Assembly (NCBI RefSeq): GCF_028473605.1
Contig: NZ_CP097267.1
Span: forward strand, 2,286,501-2,350,500
Reading direction: 5' to 3'
DNA length: 64,000 nt
Source of the DNA: Acidovorax sp. NCPPB 3576
Lineage (GTDB): Bacteria > Pseudomonadota > Gammaproteobacteria > Burkholderiales > Burkholderiaceae_C
The position numbers and the translations under genes were made by a program. The notes below the pieces were generated by a model that was not told the DNA's origin, did no database searches, and was given only the letters and a program-made list of their open reading frames with translations. Of this stretch, positions 48,968 to 58,177 are shown piece by piece. How positions within the stretch are numbered: position 1 is the stretch's first letter; every line of letters starts with the position of its first letter.

Positions 48968-50388
48968 GCCTTGCGGGGCGCGCGCTTGCTGCGCGGCGCG
49001 CTGGCGGCTGTGGCCGCGGCCTTCAACCCGGCGGTTTCCGCCTGCACTGCCGCGGCAGCGCCGGTGCGGCGGCGCGGTGCGTCGTCGCTGGGCAGCGTCG
49101 TCGCGACCGCCTCTGCGGCATGCGCAGGCTCATGGGCCAGGATGAAGTCCCGCACCTGGGGATACACGAGATCGCGCCAGCGACGGCCGCTGAAGATGCC
49201 GTAGTGGCCTGCGCCCTTCACTTCATAGTGGCTGCGGTTCTTCTCGGCGATGCCGGTGCACAGGCTGTGCGCGGCCTCGGTCTGGCCGGAGCCCGAGATG
49301 TCGTCCAGTTCACCTTCGACGGTGAGCAGGGCGGTGGTGTGGATGTCCTGCGGGCGCACGCGCTCGGGCTGCCCCTCGGGGGCGCGAACATCCCAGGTGC
49401 CATGCACGAGGCTGTAGTCCTGGAAGACGGTCTTGATGGTCTCGAGGTAGTAGTCCGCATCCATGTCCAGCACGGCGTTGTATTCGTCGTAGAACTTGCG
49501 GTGGGCCTCGGCGCTGGCATCGTCGCCCTTGATGAGGTCCTTGAAGTAGTCGTAGTGGCTGGTGGCGTGGCGGTCGGGGTTCATCGCCACGAAGCCCGTG
49601 TGCTGCAGGAAACCGGGGTACACGCGCCTGCCCGCGCCGGGGAAGCTGTCGGGCACGCGGTAGATCACGTTGTTCTCGAACCATTCGTAGCTGCGGTTCG
49701 TGGCCAGGTTGTTCACCGCCGTGGGGGATTTGCGCGCGTCGATGGGGCCGCCCATCATGGTCATGGACAGCGGCGTGGTCTCGCCGCGGCTGGCCATGAG
49801 CGACACGGCAGCCAGCACCGGTACCGTGGGCTGACACACGCTCACCACGTGGCAGTTGCCGTAGCGCGACTGCAGGTGGCGGATGAACTCCTGCACGTAG
49901 TTCACATAGTCATCCAGATGGAAGGCACCGTCGGCCAGCGGCACGAGGCGGGCATTCTTCCAGTCGGTGATGTACACCTTGTGGCCCTGCAGCATGGTGC
50001 GCACGGTGTCGCGCAGCAGCGTGGCGTAGTGGCCGGACAGCGGCGCCACGATCAGTACGGCAGGCTGCTGCTTGATGTGCGTGAGCGTGGCAGGGTCGTC
50101 CGAGAAGCGCTTGAAGCGGCGCAGTTCGCAAAAAGGCTTGTCGATCTCCACGCGCTCGTGGATGGCGACATCGGTGCCCTTCACGCTGACGGTGTGGATG
50201 CCGAACACCGGCTTCTCGTAGTCCTTGCCCAGGCGGTACAGCAGGTCGTAGCCCGCGGACATGCGTTGGGCGAATACCGTCTGGCTGAAGGGCGACACGG
50301 GGTTGCTGTAGAGCTTGGAGGCGGTCTGGGCAAAGTCCGCGAACGGCTCCATGAGCGAACGCTGGGTTTCGTAGATGTTGTAAAGCAT
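48964..50388 (-). CDS. phaZ: Intracellular polyhydroxyalkanoate depolymerase
   Basis: This 474-residue enzyme mobilises stored PHA. It resembles PhaZ1 of Ralstonia/Cupriavidus: the catalytic Cys185 lies in [16 protein letters not shown], with the aspartate and histidine expected in the C-terminal half ([12 protein letters not shown] and [12 protein letters not shown]). Conserved stretches are [19 protein letters not shown] and [16 protein letters not shown]. The last ~50 residues are Ala/Lys/Arg-rich. ATG 50388 ([16 protein letters not shown]) matches the family start. It lies 12 kb from phaCAB. Confidence 0.93.
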   Translation of the reverse strand: MLYNIYETQRSLMEPFADFAQTASKLYSNPVSPFSQTVFAQRMSAGYDLLYRLGKDYEKPVFGIHTVSVKGTDVAIHERVEIDKPFCELRRFKRFSDDPATLTHIKQQPAVLIVAPLSGHYATLLRDTVRTMLQGHKVYITDWKNARLVPLADGAFHLDDYVNYVQEFIRHLQSRYGNCHVVSVCQPTVPVLAAVSLMASRGETTPLSMTMMGGPIDARKSPTAVNNLATNRSYEWFENNVIYRVPDSFPGAGRRVYPGFLQHTGFVAMNPDRHATSHYDYFKDLIKGDDASAEAHRKFYDEYNAVLDMDADYYLETIKTVFQDYSLVHGTWDVRAPEGQPERVRPQDIHTTALLTVEGELDDISGSGQTEAAHSLCTGIAEKNRSHYEVKGAGHYGIFSGRRWRDLVYPQVRDFILAHEPAHAAEAVATTLPSDDAPRRRTGAAAAVQAETAGLKAAATAASAPRSKRAPRKA

Positions 50389-50524
50389 TTGGCGCGAAAC
50401 TCCGGATATGTTGCAGTGCAATATAGCAGTACCACGCAACCCCTGTATGGCGTGAAAGTACTGACAACGAGTCACCTATGCGACAAATAGAAACAATTGC
50501 CGGGCCGTGAAAAGCCATTGAGAC

Positions 50525-50579
50525 GCTATTAAATATATAGCAATATGCCCTAGTGCTGATTGCGATGAGGGCTATTTTT
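50525..50579 (+). repeat. Palindromic element (GCTAT/ATAGC family), intergenic copy
   Basis: The arm GCTATTAAATATATAGC (50525-50541) is followed by AATATGCCCTAGTGCTGATT, GCGATGAGGGC and TATTTTT. It lies between phaZ and the RelA/SpoT-domain gene, both on the minus strand, just before the end of the latter. Confidence 0.9.
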
Positions 50580-50604
50580 GCGGTTGGCTCAAAGGCGTGC
50601 CCCG

Positions 50605-51672
50605 TCAGGCCTGCTCTTTCAGCCAGGCCTCGAAGGCCTCGCGCGAACTGTTGCGCAAAGCCCGACGGAAAGTCGCGCGGTCGCCAAGGTAAAGGCAATG
50701 GCGGATCACGGTGTAGGCGTTGAAGCTGCCCTGCGGGTTGTGGTCTTCGAAGTGCTGCTTGTAGCGTTTGACGGTGCCGATGGTGGCGCGCATCAAGGTG
50801 TTGAAGCGTGCGCGTGTGATCGTCGGCGACCATGCGCGGATGTCGTCCACGAACAAGTCCACCTTGTGCGGCTCGAACTCCTGGTCCTTGAAGAAATGGT
50901 TCGCGATCTTGAGGAAGGTGAATGCATTGAGTTCGCTGCCGGGGGCCTGCGCCTGCTCGGCCGGCGTGGATTCCAGGTCGCTCTCTTCGGCTTCGGCGGT
51001 TTCGTCGGGTGCCTGCAGCAACTCGGCCTCGGTGGCGTCGCGGATCTGCAGGAACTCGCGGTCGGCCAGCTCGAACAGGGCCGACAGCACGTTGATGCGG
51101 CGCTTGAGCTGCCCGGGGATCGATTTCTTGTACTTGATCTTGTGGTCCAGCACGCTCCAGGAGTCCTGGATGATCGTTCGCACCTGCAACTCGAACGGCT
51201 GGTTGGCATAGGCCGCGTGTTCGGCCAGGGCCGCCTGCGTCGGCGTCAGCCGCAGGTCGAGGTGCAGGCCCTTGTAGCCGAAGGAATCCTCGGTGCTCTC
51301 CACCGCCGTCACCTTGTCGGTCACGTCGATCACCTCGAAATGCGAGCGCACGGCCTGCGCGACTTTTTCCAGTTCGTCTTCGTACAGGCACACCACCCGC
51401 ACACCGATCAGGTCGGTGATGTAGTGGCGGATCTCGTAAGGGGTGTTGCTTTCTTCCAGCGCCGCGCGGTACTTGCGCGAGAACTTGTTCACGCATTCGC
51501 GGCGGTCCTTCACGCGCCCCTCGACCTTGGTGATGTCCAGGTGGGGCGTGCGCGAGAGGATGGCCTGCAGCAGCGCCATATAGGACGCGCAGGCGTACTG
51601 CAGCGCAGGCAGTTCCTGGGCGTAGATGGCTTCGAAGGTTTTTTCTTCCTGGGAGAAATCGAGCGAGGGCAT
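50605..51672 (-). CDS. RelA/SpoT synthetase-domain protein (possible alarmone synthetase)
   Basis: This 355-residue protein has a RelA/SpoT nucleotidyltransferase domain (KFSRKYRAAL, ITDLIGVRVVCLYEDELEKV, SFGYKGLHLDLRLTP, FELQVRTIIQDSWSVLDHKIKYK) that would transfer pyrophosphate to GDP or GTP. It lacks the HD hydrolase and the TGS/ACT regulatory domains of RelA and SpoT, so it is a small-alarmone-synthetase-type protein, with a ~130-residue helical C-terminal extension of unknown role (ARFNTLMRATIGTVKRYKQHF). Key residues look present but activity cannot be confirmed by eye. ATG 51672 (MPSLDFSQEEKTF) starts a sensible domain; no ribosome site stands out. Confidence 0.85.
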   Translation of the reverse strand: MPSLDFSQEEKTFEAIYAQELPALQYACASYMALLQAILSRTPHLDITKVEGRVKDRRECVNKFSRKYRAALEESNTPYEIRHYITDLIGVRVVCLYEDELEKVAQAVRSHFEVIDVTDKVTAVESTEDSFGYKGLHLDLRLTPTQAALAEHAAYANQPFELQVRTIIQDSWSVLDHKIKYKKSIPGQLKRRINVLSALFELADREFLQIRDATEAELLQAPDETAEAEESDLESTPAEQAQAPGSELNAFTFLKIANHFFKDQEFEPHKVDLFVDDIRAWSPTITRARFNTLMRATIGTVKRYKQHFEDHNPQGSFNAYTVIRHCLYLGDRATFRRALRNSSREAFEAWLKEQA

Positions 51673-51804
51673 GGCAAAAAACGGTGCTGAGGTGCGATGG
51701 CCTCCAGGGCGGGCCATCGGCAAGCGCCATCGTAGTCCAACTGCATTGCCATGGCGAAGGCAAGCGGACTGGCCCGGTCAACTTCGCGTGGGTGCCGACG
51801 GGAC

Positions 51805-52848
51805 TTACCGTGCGGGCGCCAAATCAGCCGAGGCGGCCATCGGCTCGCCGCGCTGCGGCGCCTGCGCCAGGGCCATGACCTCATGCGCGGGCAGGCCCTT
51901 CAAGCGGTGGTCGCTCCACACCTGCCGCCAGCGCCGGGCGCCGGGCAGGCCATGGCGCAGCCCGAGCATGTGCCGAGCGATCGAGTACCAATGCGTGCCG
52001 TGCAGTGCCGCCTCGCGGGCCATGTAATCCACCATGGCGGCCTCGATCCCTTCGCGCGTGAGGGCATTGTCGGCAGTGCCGAAGTAAAGCGCATCCCAGC
52101 GCGCAAGCCACCAGGGGTTGTGGTACGCCTCGCGCCCCACCATGGCGCCATCGACCCGGCCCAGGGCATCGGCCACGGCCTCGTCGGTGGCGAGGCCACC
52201 GTTCAAGGCGATGGTGAGGTGCGGAAAGTCGGCCTTGAGGCGCTGCACCACGTCGTAGCGCAGCGGCGGGACCTCGCGGTTCTCCTTGGGCGACAACCCT
52301 TTGAGCCAGGCGTTGCGCGCATGGACGATGAACACGCGGCAGCCCGCATCCGCCACGGTGCCGACGAAGTCGCGCACGAAGCCGTAGTCCTCGCTCTGGT
52401 CGATTCCGATGCGGTGCTTGACCGTGACCGGCACGTCCACCACATCGACCATGGCCTTCACGCCATCGGCCACCAGTTGCGGCTCGTTCATCAGGCAGGC
52501 GCCGAAGGCACCGCGCTGCACCCGCTCGCTGGGGCAGCCGCAGTTGAGGTTGATCTCGCCATAGCCCCATTGCGCCCCCAGCCGCGCGGCCTGGGCCAGA
52601 TCGGCCGGCTCGCTGCCGCCCAGTTGCAGGGCCACCGGGTGCTCTTCGGCGTTGAAGCGCAGGTGCCGCTCGACGTCGCCATGGATCAGCGCGCCGGTGG
52701 TCACCATCTCGGTGTAGAGCAGCGCGTGGCGGCTCAGCAGGCGGTGCAGGTAGCGGCAGTGGCGATCGGTCCAGTCCATCATGGGAGCCACACTTAACCG
52801 CCAAGGTGAAAATTTCGAGCTAAGTTTTTGATTTACTTCAGTTCTCAT
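51805..52848 (-). CDS. dusA: tRNA-dihydrouridine synthase A
   Basis: DusA reduces uridines 20/20a in the D-loop of tRNA using FMN and NADPH. This 347-residue protein has the family opening PWRLSVAPMMDWTDRHCRYLHRLLS, the catalytic cysteine in INLNCGCPSERVQRG, VKHRIGID, VHARNAWLKGLSPKENR and the FMN phosphate-binding LNGGLAT...MVGREAYHNP. The first 14 codons (MRTEVNQKLSSKF) are AT-rich and unlike the rest: they seem supplied by the genomic island integrated at this gene, while the native opening (MSTAPHGPWRL...) is stranded at 58219. The ribosome site is AAGGA, also from the island. Confidence 0.97.
   Translation of the reverse strand: MRTEVNQKLSSKFSPWRLSVAPMMDWTDRHCRYLHRLLSRHALLYTEMVTTGALIHGDVERHLRFNAEEHPVALQLGGSEPADLAQAARLGAQWGYGEINLNCGCPSERVQRGAFGACLMNEPQLVADGVKAMVDVVDVPVTVKHRIGIDQSEDYGFVRDFVGTVADAGCRVFIVHARNAWLKGLSPKENREVPPLRYDVVQRLKADFPHLTIALNGGLATDEAVADALGRVDGAMVGREAYHNPWWLARWDALYFGTADNALTREGIEAAMVDYMAREAALHGTHWYSIARHMLGLRHGLPGARRWRQVWSDHRLKGLPAHEVMALAQAPQRGEPMAASADLAPAR
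52770..52785. repeat. Putative attachment-site repeat (dusA side of the island)
   Basis: TCCAGTCCATCATGGG in the 5' part of dusA is matched at 58162-58177 by TCCACTCCATCATGGG (15 of 16). The site lies in the codons for PMM(D/E)W, the region into which dusA-specific integrases are known to insert. Confidence 0.75.
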
Positions 52849-52988
52849 GCATTCCTTGCTCCCTGCCGTAGTTGCATTCCGGGGCGTTTTTTGGGGGGTT
52901 CCAGCTCCCCAAGGTCAACTCTTCGGTGCAACTCACGGGCAAAGTTGCACCACACAAATTCATCCAGTTGCACCGGAGATCACACCCT

Positions 52989-53585
52989 ATGCCATCCATC
53001 CAAAAACGCGGCGACAAGTTCCTGGCGCAGGTGCGCATCAAGCAAGGCGGAGTCGTGATTTTCTCAGAGTCGAAGGTCTTCGAAAAAGAAGTGATGGCCA
53101 AGACCTGGGGTGACAGGCCCGAAGCGAAAGTGAAGAAGGAAGGCCCCGCCAAGCACGCTGCGAGCAAGATCACGGTCGGCGAGCTGGTGGACAGGCATCT
53201 GGCGGCGCAGATCAAGTACCGGCCCCTGCTCGGCCGTTCGACGATCCACAACCACCAGAAGATCGCCGACGCGTTCCGCAAGGTGAAGGTCAGCGACCTG
53301 ACGAAGGAGTTCGCCCGTCGAAACCAGCACCACCAAACCAGCATCGACATGATCCCCATCTACAGCTTCGCTTTGGCCTGCCCTCGGCGTCTGGGTGAGC
53401 TCGGGAAGATGGGGTGGAAGGATATTGATACCAAGCGTCGCACCATCCTTCTTCGTCAGGTCAAGCATCCGAAGAAAAAGGAGTACCACGACTAAGTCAT
53501 TCCACTGCTGGAGCCAGTGTGGAATCTTCTGGAGACCATCCCAAAACTGGACGCAAGACTGTTCCCGCACAACATGGATAACTGT
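52989..53585 (+). pseudogene. Decayed tyrosine-type integrase (dusA-associated)
   Basis: The opening MPSIQKRGDKFLAQVRIKQG with KTWGDRPEAKVKKEG is the arm-binding domain of dusA-type integrases. IYSFALACPRRLGELGKMGWKDID then carries the first catalytic arginine. A segment between the two is deleted (after FARRNQHHQTS). The frame stops at TAA 53493-53495; the next codons still read VIPLLEPVWNLLETIPKLDA, so a CAA-to-TAA change is likely. The remaining catalytic boxes (HxxR, Tyr) are missing. It is divergent from dusA and must be inactive. Confidence 0.85.
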
Positions 53586-53685
53586 GCCGCGAGACGACGG
53601 TCACTGTGAAATGGCTGCGTCAGGGTCAGGGGGTGTTATGTCTGAAATAGGGGGTTTGCAACAAATCCTCACCAAATCATAACGA

Positions 53686-54648
53686 TTACGCTTTATTGGC
53701 ATTGAGCATGAAATCAACGAATGCGCGAAGCTTTCCTGGCATGTGCTTGCGATGGGGGTAATACAGATGGAATGCGTCGTCCATAGCGCTGTGCTGCTTG
53801 AGAATCTGCCGCAACTCGCCGCTGGCCATCTCTTGCTTTGCGAACTCCTCGATCACGAAGCCGATGCCGAGACCTTGTACCGCCGCGTCCACCACAGACC
53901 GCATCTCGTCGAATAGAAGGCGCCCCTGCACGTCGATTTGCACCATTTGGCCATGTGCATCGAACCTCCATTCGTACCACCGGCCTCCCACGGAATAGCG
54001 TTGCCGAATGCAGTCGTGCTTCAACAGATCATTGAGGGACCTGGGTTCCTTGCGGTGTTGAAAGTAGTTCGGGGCGGCCACCAGAATTCTTTTCTGCACC
54101 GATCCCAGCTGCATGGCAACCATGTCGTTCTGCACCTTCTTGCCCATGCGTATGCCCATGTCAAAGCCGGCGCTCACGATATCGCCGAGCAGGTTGTCCA
54201 GGGATATCTCGACATGGATCAGCGGGAAACTCGCTAGAAATGCCTCCAGATGCGGCTCGATCAATATGCGGTACGCAACGTATGACGTGTTGACCCGCAC
54301 CGTGCCGGACGGCTGATCAGTCGCAAGCAAAGTCTCCGCCAAGGAGTTCTTGATGAGTGCGAGCGCGGGTGCCAATTTTGAATGCAGTGATGCACCCGCT
54401 TCGGTCAGGCTGACGCTGCGCGTGGTTCGGTTGAAAAGCCGCACATTCAATTGCGCTTCTACCGCCTTGATGGTGCGGGACACCGCTGTCGGCGTAACGC
54501 CCAGTTCGGCCGCCGCCCGGGCAAAGTTCAAATGCCGGGCCGCCGCCTCAAACGTCAAAAGCCCCGGAAGGTGCACCGGTGGCGAGGCGGCTGCCACGCC
54601 CTCAAGGCCGGCCTGCATTGCATCTTCAATTGTGAGCTTTTTGTTCAT
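53686..54648 (-). CDS. LysR-family transcriptional regulator
   Basis: This 320-residue LysR protein has its helix-turn-helix at about residues 30-90 (LLTFEAAARHLNFARAAAELGVTPTAVSRTIKAVEAQLNVRLFNRTTRSVSLTEAG) and a standard effector-binding domain. A 27-residue N-terminal extension precedes the usual start, and an internal start cannot be excluded. It is divergent from the flavin oxidoreductase gene with ~100 bases between, the classic position for control of that gene. Base composition is lower in GC than core genes, in line with being island cargo. Confidence 0.9.
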   Translation of the reverse strand: MNKKLTIEDAMQAGLEGVAAASPPVHLPGLLTFEAAARHLNFARAAAELGVTPTAVSRTIKAVEAQLNVRLFNRTTRSVSLTEAGASLHSKLAPALALIKNSLAETLLATDQPSGTVRVNTSYVAYRILIEPHLEAFLASFPLIHVEISLDNLLGDIVSAGFDMGIRMGKKVQNDMVAMQLGSVQKRILVAAPNYFQHRKEPRSLNDLLKHDCIRQRYSVGGRWYEWRFDAHGQMVQIDVQGRLLFDEMRSVVDAAVQGLGIGFVIEEFAKQEMASGELRQILKQHSAMDDAFHLYYPHRKHMPGKLRAFVDFMLNANKA

Positions 54649-54752
54649 AATCTATCTCTGCTTGTGACTATTTACGTCATTATTGCCGGCCTCCATACTT
54701 CCTGCATCACATGAATTCACCACGCAACGTGGTTGCTCAAAAGGAACAAAAA

Positions 54753-55856
54753 ATGGCGTCTGGCAACTCTTGCAGCGATCTTTTCTCGCCCGTGGCGATG
54801 GGTGCCCTGGCGCTTGCAAACCGCATCGTCATGGCGCCGCTCACCCGCAGCCGCATGGGTCGCGACGGCGTGCCCAACGAAATGCATGCCCGCTACTACG
54901 CACAGCGCGCCAGTGCGGGCCTGATCATCAGCGAAGCCACCAACATCTCTGCCCAGGGGCGCGGCTATGCACTGACGCCTGGCTTCTGGACGGACGATCA
55001 GGTTGCCGGCTGGAAGGAGGTGACCGACGCGGTGCACGCAGCCGGGGGCCTGATCGTCTGCCAACTGTGGCATGTGGGCCGCTTCTCGCATGTGGACCTG
55101 CAGCCGGACGGGGCCGCGCCGGTGGCACCGTCAGCGGTTCGGGCACAAGGGCAGACCTACACCGAAAAGGGCATGCTGGATGTGTCGATGCCACGGGCAC
55201 TGGAAACGTCCGAAATTCCCGGCGTCATCGCGCAATACCGGCACGCCGCGGAGTGTGCAAAGCGCGCCGGCTTCGACGGTGTGGAAGTGCATTCCGCCAA
55301 CAGCTATCTGCTGGATCAGTTCTTGCGCGATTCGACCAACCATCGCAGCGACGCCTACGGCGGCTCTATCGAGAATCGCAGCCGGCTCACCTTGGAAGTC
55401 ACTGCAGCGGTGGTTGAGGTCTGGGGCCACGACCGCGTTGGCATTCGGCTCTCTCCAGTGACACCGGACGCAGGCAACACGCCTCTGGACAGCCAGGTCA
55501 TGCAGACGTACGGCTACGTGATCGAGCAGTTGAATCGCTTCCAGCTGGCATACATGCACTTTGTCGAGGGCGCTACGGCCACCTCGCGGACTGTGCCCGA
55601 AGGCATAGACCTCGACGCATTGCGCGCACGGTTCAAAGGCCCCTACATCGGCAACAACAACTACGACCTCGCGCTGGCGGTGGATCGCCGCTCTAAAGGC
55701 AAGGTCGATGCCGTCGCCTTCGGCCGTCCTTTCATTGCCAATCCCGATCTGGTGCATCGACTGAAGACGGGCGCTGGCCTCGTTGTTGCCCCTCGGGAAA
55801 CCTACTACGGAAACGGCGCCAAGGGCTACACGGACTGGCCTGCACTGGCGGAATGA
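54753..55856 (+). CDS. NADH:flavin oxidoreductase, Old Yellow Enzyme family
   Basis: This 367-residue FMN enzyme should reduce activated C=C bonds or nitro compounds (NemA/OYE type). Motifs: NRIVMAPLTRSR, CQLWHVGRFSH, substrate-binding pair in VEVHSANSYLLDQFL, and the FMN phosphate site GKVDAVAFGRPFIANPDLV. ATG 54753 has an AAAGGAAC site; an in-frame ATG at 54711 adds 14 residues without a ribosome site. It is divergent from a LysR gene and is followed by the NTF2-like gene. The native substrate is unknown. Confidence 0.93.
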   Translation: MASGNSCSDLFSPVAMGALALANRIVMAPLTRSRMGRDGVPNEMHARYYAQRASAGLIISEATNISAQGRGYALTPGFWTDDQVAGWKEVTDAVHAAGGLIVCQLWHVGRFSHVDLQPDGAAPVAPSAVRAQGQTYTEKGMLDVSMPRALETSEIPGVIAQYRHAAECAKRAGFDGVEVHSANSYLLDQFLRDSTNHRSDAYGGSIENRSRLTLEVTAAVVEVWGHDRVGIRLSPVTPDAGNTPLDSQVMQTYGYVIEQLNRFQLAYMHFVEGATATSRTVPEGIDLDALRARFKGPYIGNNNYDLALAVDRRSKGKVDAVAFGRPFIANPDLVHRLKTGAGLVVAPRETYYGNGAKGYTDWPALAE

Positions 55857-55926
55857 GCAGGTGTGTGCAGACCCATCACCCGATGTGAAGCGAAGAGTCA
55901 TTGCGACTCTCATCAGGAGTAATCGA

Positions 55927-56424
55927 ATGAAAGCGACCTTTCTCAAGACTTTGATTTTCGCGGCGATCGCTGTCGGCATGGGCGCTACCGCCCACGCCGC
56001 AGACGCGCCAACCCGACCCCAAGCCAACCAAGGAAAAACCATGAGCAAGCCAACGTACGTGCAGGATTACCAAGCCATATCCGAAGTGCTGAACAAGTAC
56101 ATCGAAGGATGCAAGCAGGCCAAGAGCAGCATCATGAAGTCCGCCTTCAGCCCACAGGCGACGATGTACAGCGTCGGCCCCGATGGCAAGCTGACCGGGG
56201 GCGCGATCCCGATCCTGTTCGAGGGTATCGACAAGGACTTCCGCCCGTCCCCTGACGCTGCTGCCGCGATCACCCGCATAGAGATCGTCGGTACGGCGGC
56301 CAGCGCCCGCATCGACGCCAACGACATGTCGGGCATCTCGTTCACCGACTTTTTCCATCTGTTGAAGGTCGATGGCCAGTGGACGGTAGTCAGCAAGATA
56401 TTCCAAGCCCACGCGGCGCCTTGA
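55927..56424 (+). CDS. Exported NTF2/SnoaL-like protein (putative lumazine-binding fold)
   Basis: This 165-residue protein has a signal peptide (TFLKTLIFAAIAVGMGATAHAA) and a cone-shaped NTF2-like domain: YQAISEVLNKYIEGCKQAKSSIMKSAF, ATMYSVGPDGKLTGG, IEIVGTAASARIDANDMSG and FTDFFHLLKVDGQWTVVSKIF, consistent with the 'putative lumazine-binding' subfamily. AGGAG precedes ATG 55927. It lies 70 bases after the ene-reductase gene and may share its message. A second, decayed copy of this fold lies at 56724. A role in a small-molecule modification pathway is only a guess. Confidence 0.82.
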   Translation: MKATFLKTLIFAAIAVGMGATAHAADAPTRPQANQGKTMSKPTYVQDYQAISEVLNKYIEGCKQAKSSIMKSAFSPQATMYSVGPDGKLTGGAIPILFEGIDKDFRPSPDAAAAITRIEIVGTAASARIDANDMSGISFTDFFHLLKVDGQWTVVSKIFQAHAAP

Positions 56425-56723
56425 CCAGCTATCTGCACAGCGAATCCGAGGCCCACGACCAAGTCGGCCTGCCGGTTAACTCAGTCCAGTGGGCATGGCG
56501 CCCAGGTATCGCCGATCATGGTTCGCACCACGTCGCCGGGCGCCGCTAGAGATCGCCCACGACTGCATGGGATCTGCCCGAAGGACAAGCCGCACAAAGC
56601 CCGCTTTCAGCAAGGCAATCATGTTCGGCGTTGGCGCCGAGGCAGGTCTTCAGGCGAGCCGAGCAGAAGCTACTCGGCGGTGTGAGCACAGATTCCTGTC
56701 CGTCGCGTGAAGCTCAAAGTGCC

Positions 56724-56820
56724 ATGGTCCGCACCGAGGTCGTCGGCGCCACTGCAAGCACCGCCCACATCGACACCGCCGACATCTCCGGCTAGCGCTT
56801 TTCACTTGCTCACTAACCAG
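56724..56820 (+). pseudogene. Remnant of a second NTF2-like gene
   Basis: The frame reads MVRTEVVGATASTAHIDTAD then ISG, TAG and RFSLAH, parallel to ITRIEIVGTAASARIDANDM/SGISFTDFF in the intact gene upstream. Only the C-terminal strands survive and they end at a stop. The rest of the 404-base stretch between the NTF2-like gene and the esterase gene (56425-56828) shows nothing else I can support. Confidence 0.65.
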
Positions 56821-56828
56821 AAAATTTC

Positions 56829-57848
56829 ATGAACACCCTCAACTCCGCTCTCGCCGCTTCCGCCCTGACCGTTGCGGTTGGTAGCGTTTCTGCAGCCGAC
56901 AGGCCCGGCGTCGAACGCAACACTGCAAAATTTCTGCAGTCCCTTGAAGGCGGCAAGACGCTCGACACCATGACGCCGGCCGATGCGCGCGCCGCGCTGG
57001 TGGGTGCCCAGGCCGCACCTCTCGTGGCTTTGCCGGTGGCTGACGTCAGCGAGAAGACGATTCACGTCGATGGCAGCGACCTGAAGCTGACCATCGTGCG
57101 CCCGGCTGGCAGCAAACAGAAGACCCTGCCCGCGTTCATGTACTTCCATGGCGGTGGCTGGGTGCTGGGCGACTTCGGGACCCACGAGCGGCTGGTGCGT
57201 GACCTGGTGACCGGCTCGGGCGCGGTAGCGGTCTTTGTCAACTACACCCTGTCGCCTGAGGCAGGACATGGAGTCGCCATCGAGCAAGCCTATGCCGCGA
57301 CCAAATGGGTCGCCGAGCATGGCAAGGAGATCAAGGTCGACGGCACGCGCCTCGCCGTGGCTGGCAACAGCGCAGGCGGAAATTTGGCCGCCGTGGTTGC
57401 CTTGATGGCGAACGAGAAGGGCGCACCGGCACTGCGTTCGCAAGTATTGCTGTGTCCTGTGACGGATGCCAACTTCGACACGCCATCGTATAAGGAGTTT
57501 GCCGACGGCTACTTCCTGACAAAGGACTTGATGGTGTGGTTCTGGGACCATTACACGACCGACGCCGAGGCGCGCAAGCGAATCTACGCTTCGCCGCTGC
57601 AGGCGACGACCGAGCAACTCAAGGGCTTGCCGCCGGCGCTGATCCAGACTGCCGAATTCGATGTCCTGCGCGACGAAGCCGAAGCTTACGGACGCAAGCT
57701 CGACGCTGCGGGTGTGCATGTCAAGTCGGTACGCTACAACGGCATGATTCACGATTTTGGCCTGTCGAACGGGTTCAGCCATCTGCCGGCGCCCCGCAGC
57801 GCGATAGCGCAGGCATCGCAGGAACTCAAGGCCAACTTGAGCAGGTAA
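56829..57848 (+). CDS. Exported alpha/beta-hydrolase, hormone-sensitive-lipase (esterase) family
   Basis: This 339-residue esterase-like protein has a probable signal peptide (NSALAASALTVAVGSVSAAD). The HSL family motif HGGGW (FMYFHGGGWVLGDFGTHERL) forms the oxyanion hole. The nucleophile lies in GNSAGGNLAAVVAL, the acid in QTAEFDVLRDEAEAY and the histidine in YNGMIHDFGLSNGF. It should hydrolyse short-chain esters. It is the last intact gene of the dusA island. Operon partners and substrate are unknown. Confidence 0.92.
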   Translation: MNTLNSALAASALTVAVGSVSAADRPGVERNTAKFLQSLEGGKTLDTMTPADARAALVGAQAAPLVALPVADVSEKTIHVDGSDLKLTIVRPAGSKQKTLPAFMYFHGGGWVLGDFGTHERLVRDLVTGSGAVAVFVNYTLSPEAGHGVAIEQAYAATKWVAEHGKEIKVDGTRLAVAGNSAGGNLAAVVALMANEKGAPALRSQVLLCPVTDANFDTPSYKEFADGYFLTKDLMVWFWDHYTTDAEARKRIYASPLQATTEQLKGLPPALIQTAEFDVLRDEAEAYGRKLDAAGVHVKSVRYNGMIHDFGLSNGFSHLPAPRSAIAQASQELKANLSR

Positions 57849-57849
57849 T

Positions 57850-58161
57850 TTCAAAGGCCGCGATACTCGTGCGCCGCGAGCAACTCGGAAAGGCCGCGAG
57901 GATCCTGCGTCCATGGCCGCGGCGATGGCCGCGATGTAGCCATCGGCCGTGGCAACGGCCAAGCCAGCGCCGCGGGCCTTGGCCATCAGCGCCGCATAGG
58001 CCTGGGTGCAGGCCAGGTCAAAAGGCAGCACGCTGCCGGCGAACAAGGGCAACACACGCTTTTCCAAGTTCTCTTGCCGGCCGGCAGTAGCGCGACACCC
58101 GCCCGCAATTCCGCCTCCGTGATAGCGGAAAGGAACAAGGTCTCCATCGCCTGGGCGTCGA
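57850..58161 (-). pseudogene. Decayed vapC-like PIN-domain toxin gene
   Basis: Minus-strand pieces in two frames match VapC: METLFLSAITEAELRAGVAL with LPAGKR in one frame, then ENLEKRVLPLFAGSVLPFDL, ACTQAYAALMAKARGAG and VATADGYIAAIAAAM in the next. The N-terminal half, including the first PIN acidic residue, is missing and the end is scrambled by further frameshifts, so no active toxin can be made. No vapB antitoxin gene is visible. It is joined to the displaced 5' end of dusA. Confidence 0.75.
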
Positions 58162-58177
58162 TCCACTCCATCATGGG
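58162..58177. repeat. Putative attachment-site repeat (distal end of the island)
   Basis: TCCACTCCATCATGGG matches the repeat in dusA at 52770-52785 (15 of 16). It sits at the junction of the dusA 5' remnant and the vapC debris. Confidence 0.7.

Larger units (their letters stand above)
52770..58177. mobile_element. Genomic island integrated in the 5' end of dusA (about 5.4 kb)
   Basis: The segment is bounded by near-identical 16-base repeats in dusA codons. It has an integrase relic next to dusA and a displaced dusA start at the far end. Cargo: a LysR regulator with a divergent ene-reductase gene, an NTF2-like exported protein, an alpha/beta-hydrolase, and decayed vapC and NTF2-like fragments. 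Integrases specific for the dusA 5' end are an established class. Because the integrase is broken, this copy should be immobile on its own. Confidence 0.8.
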
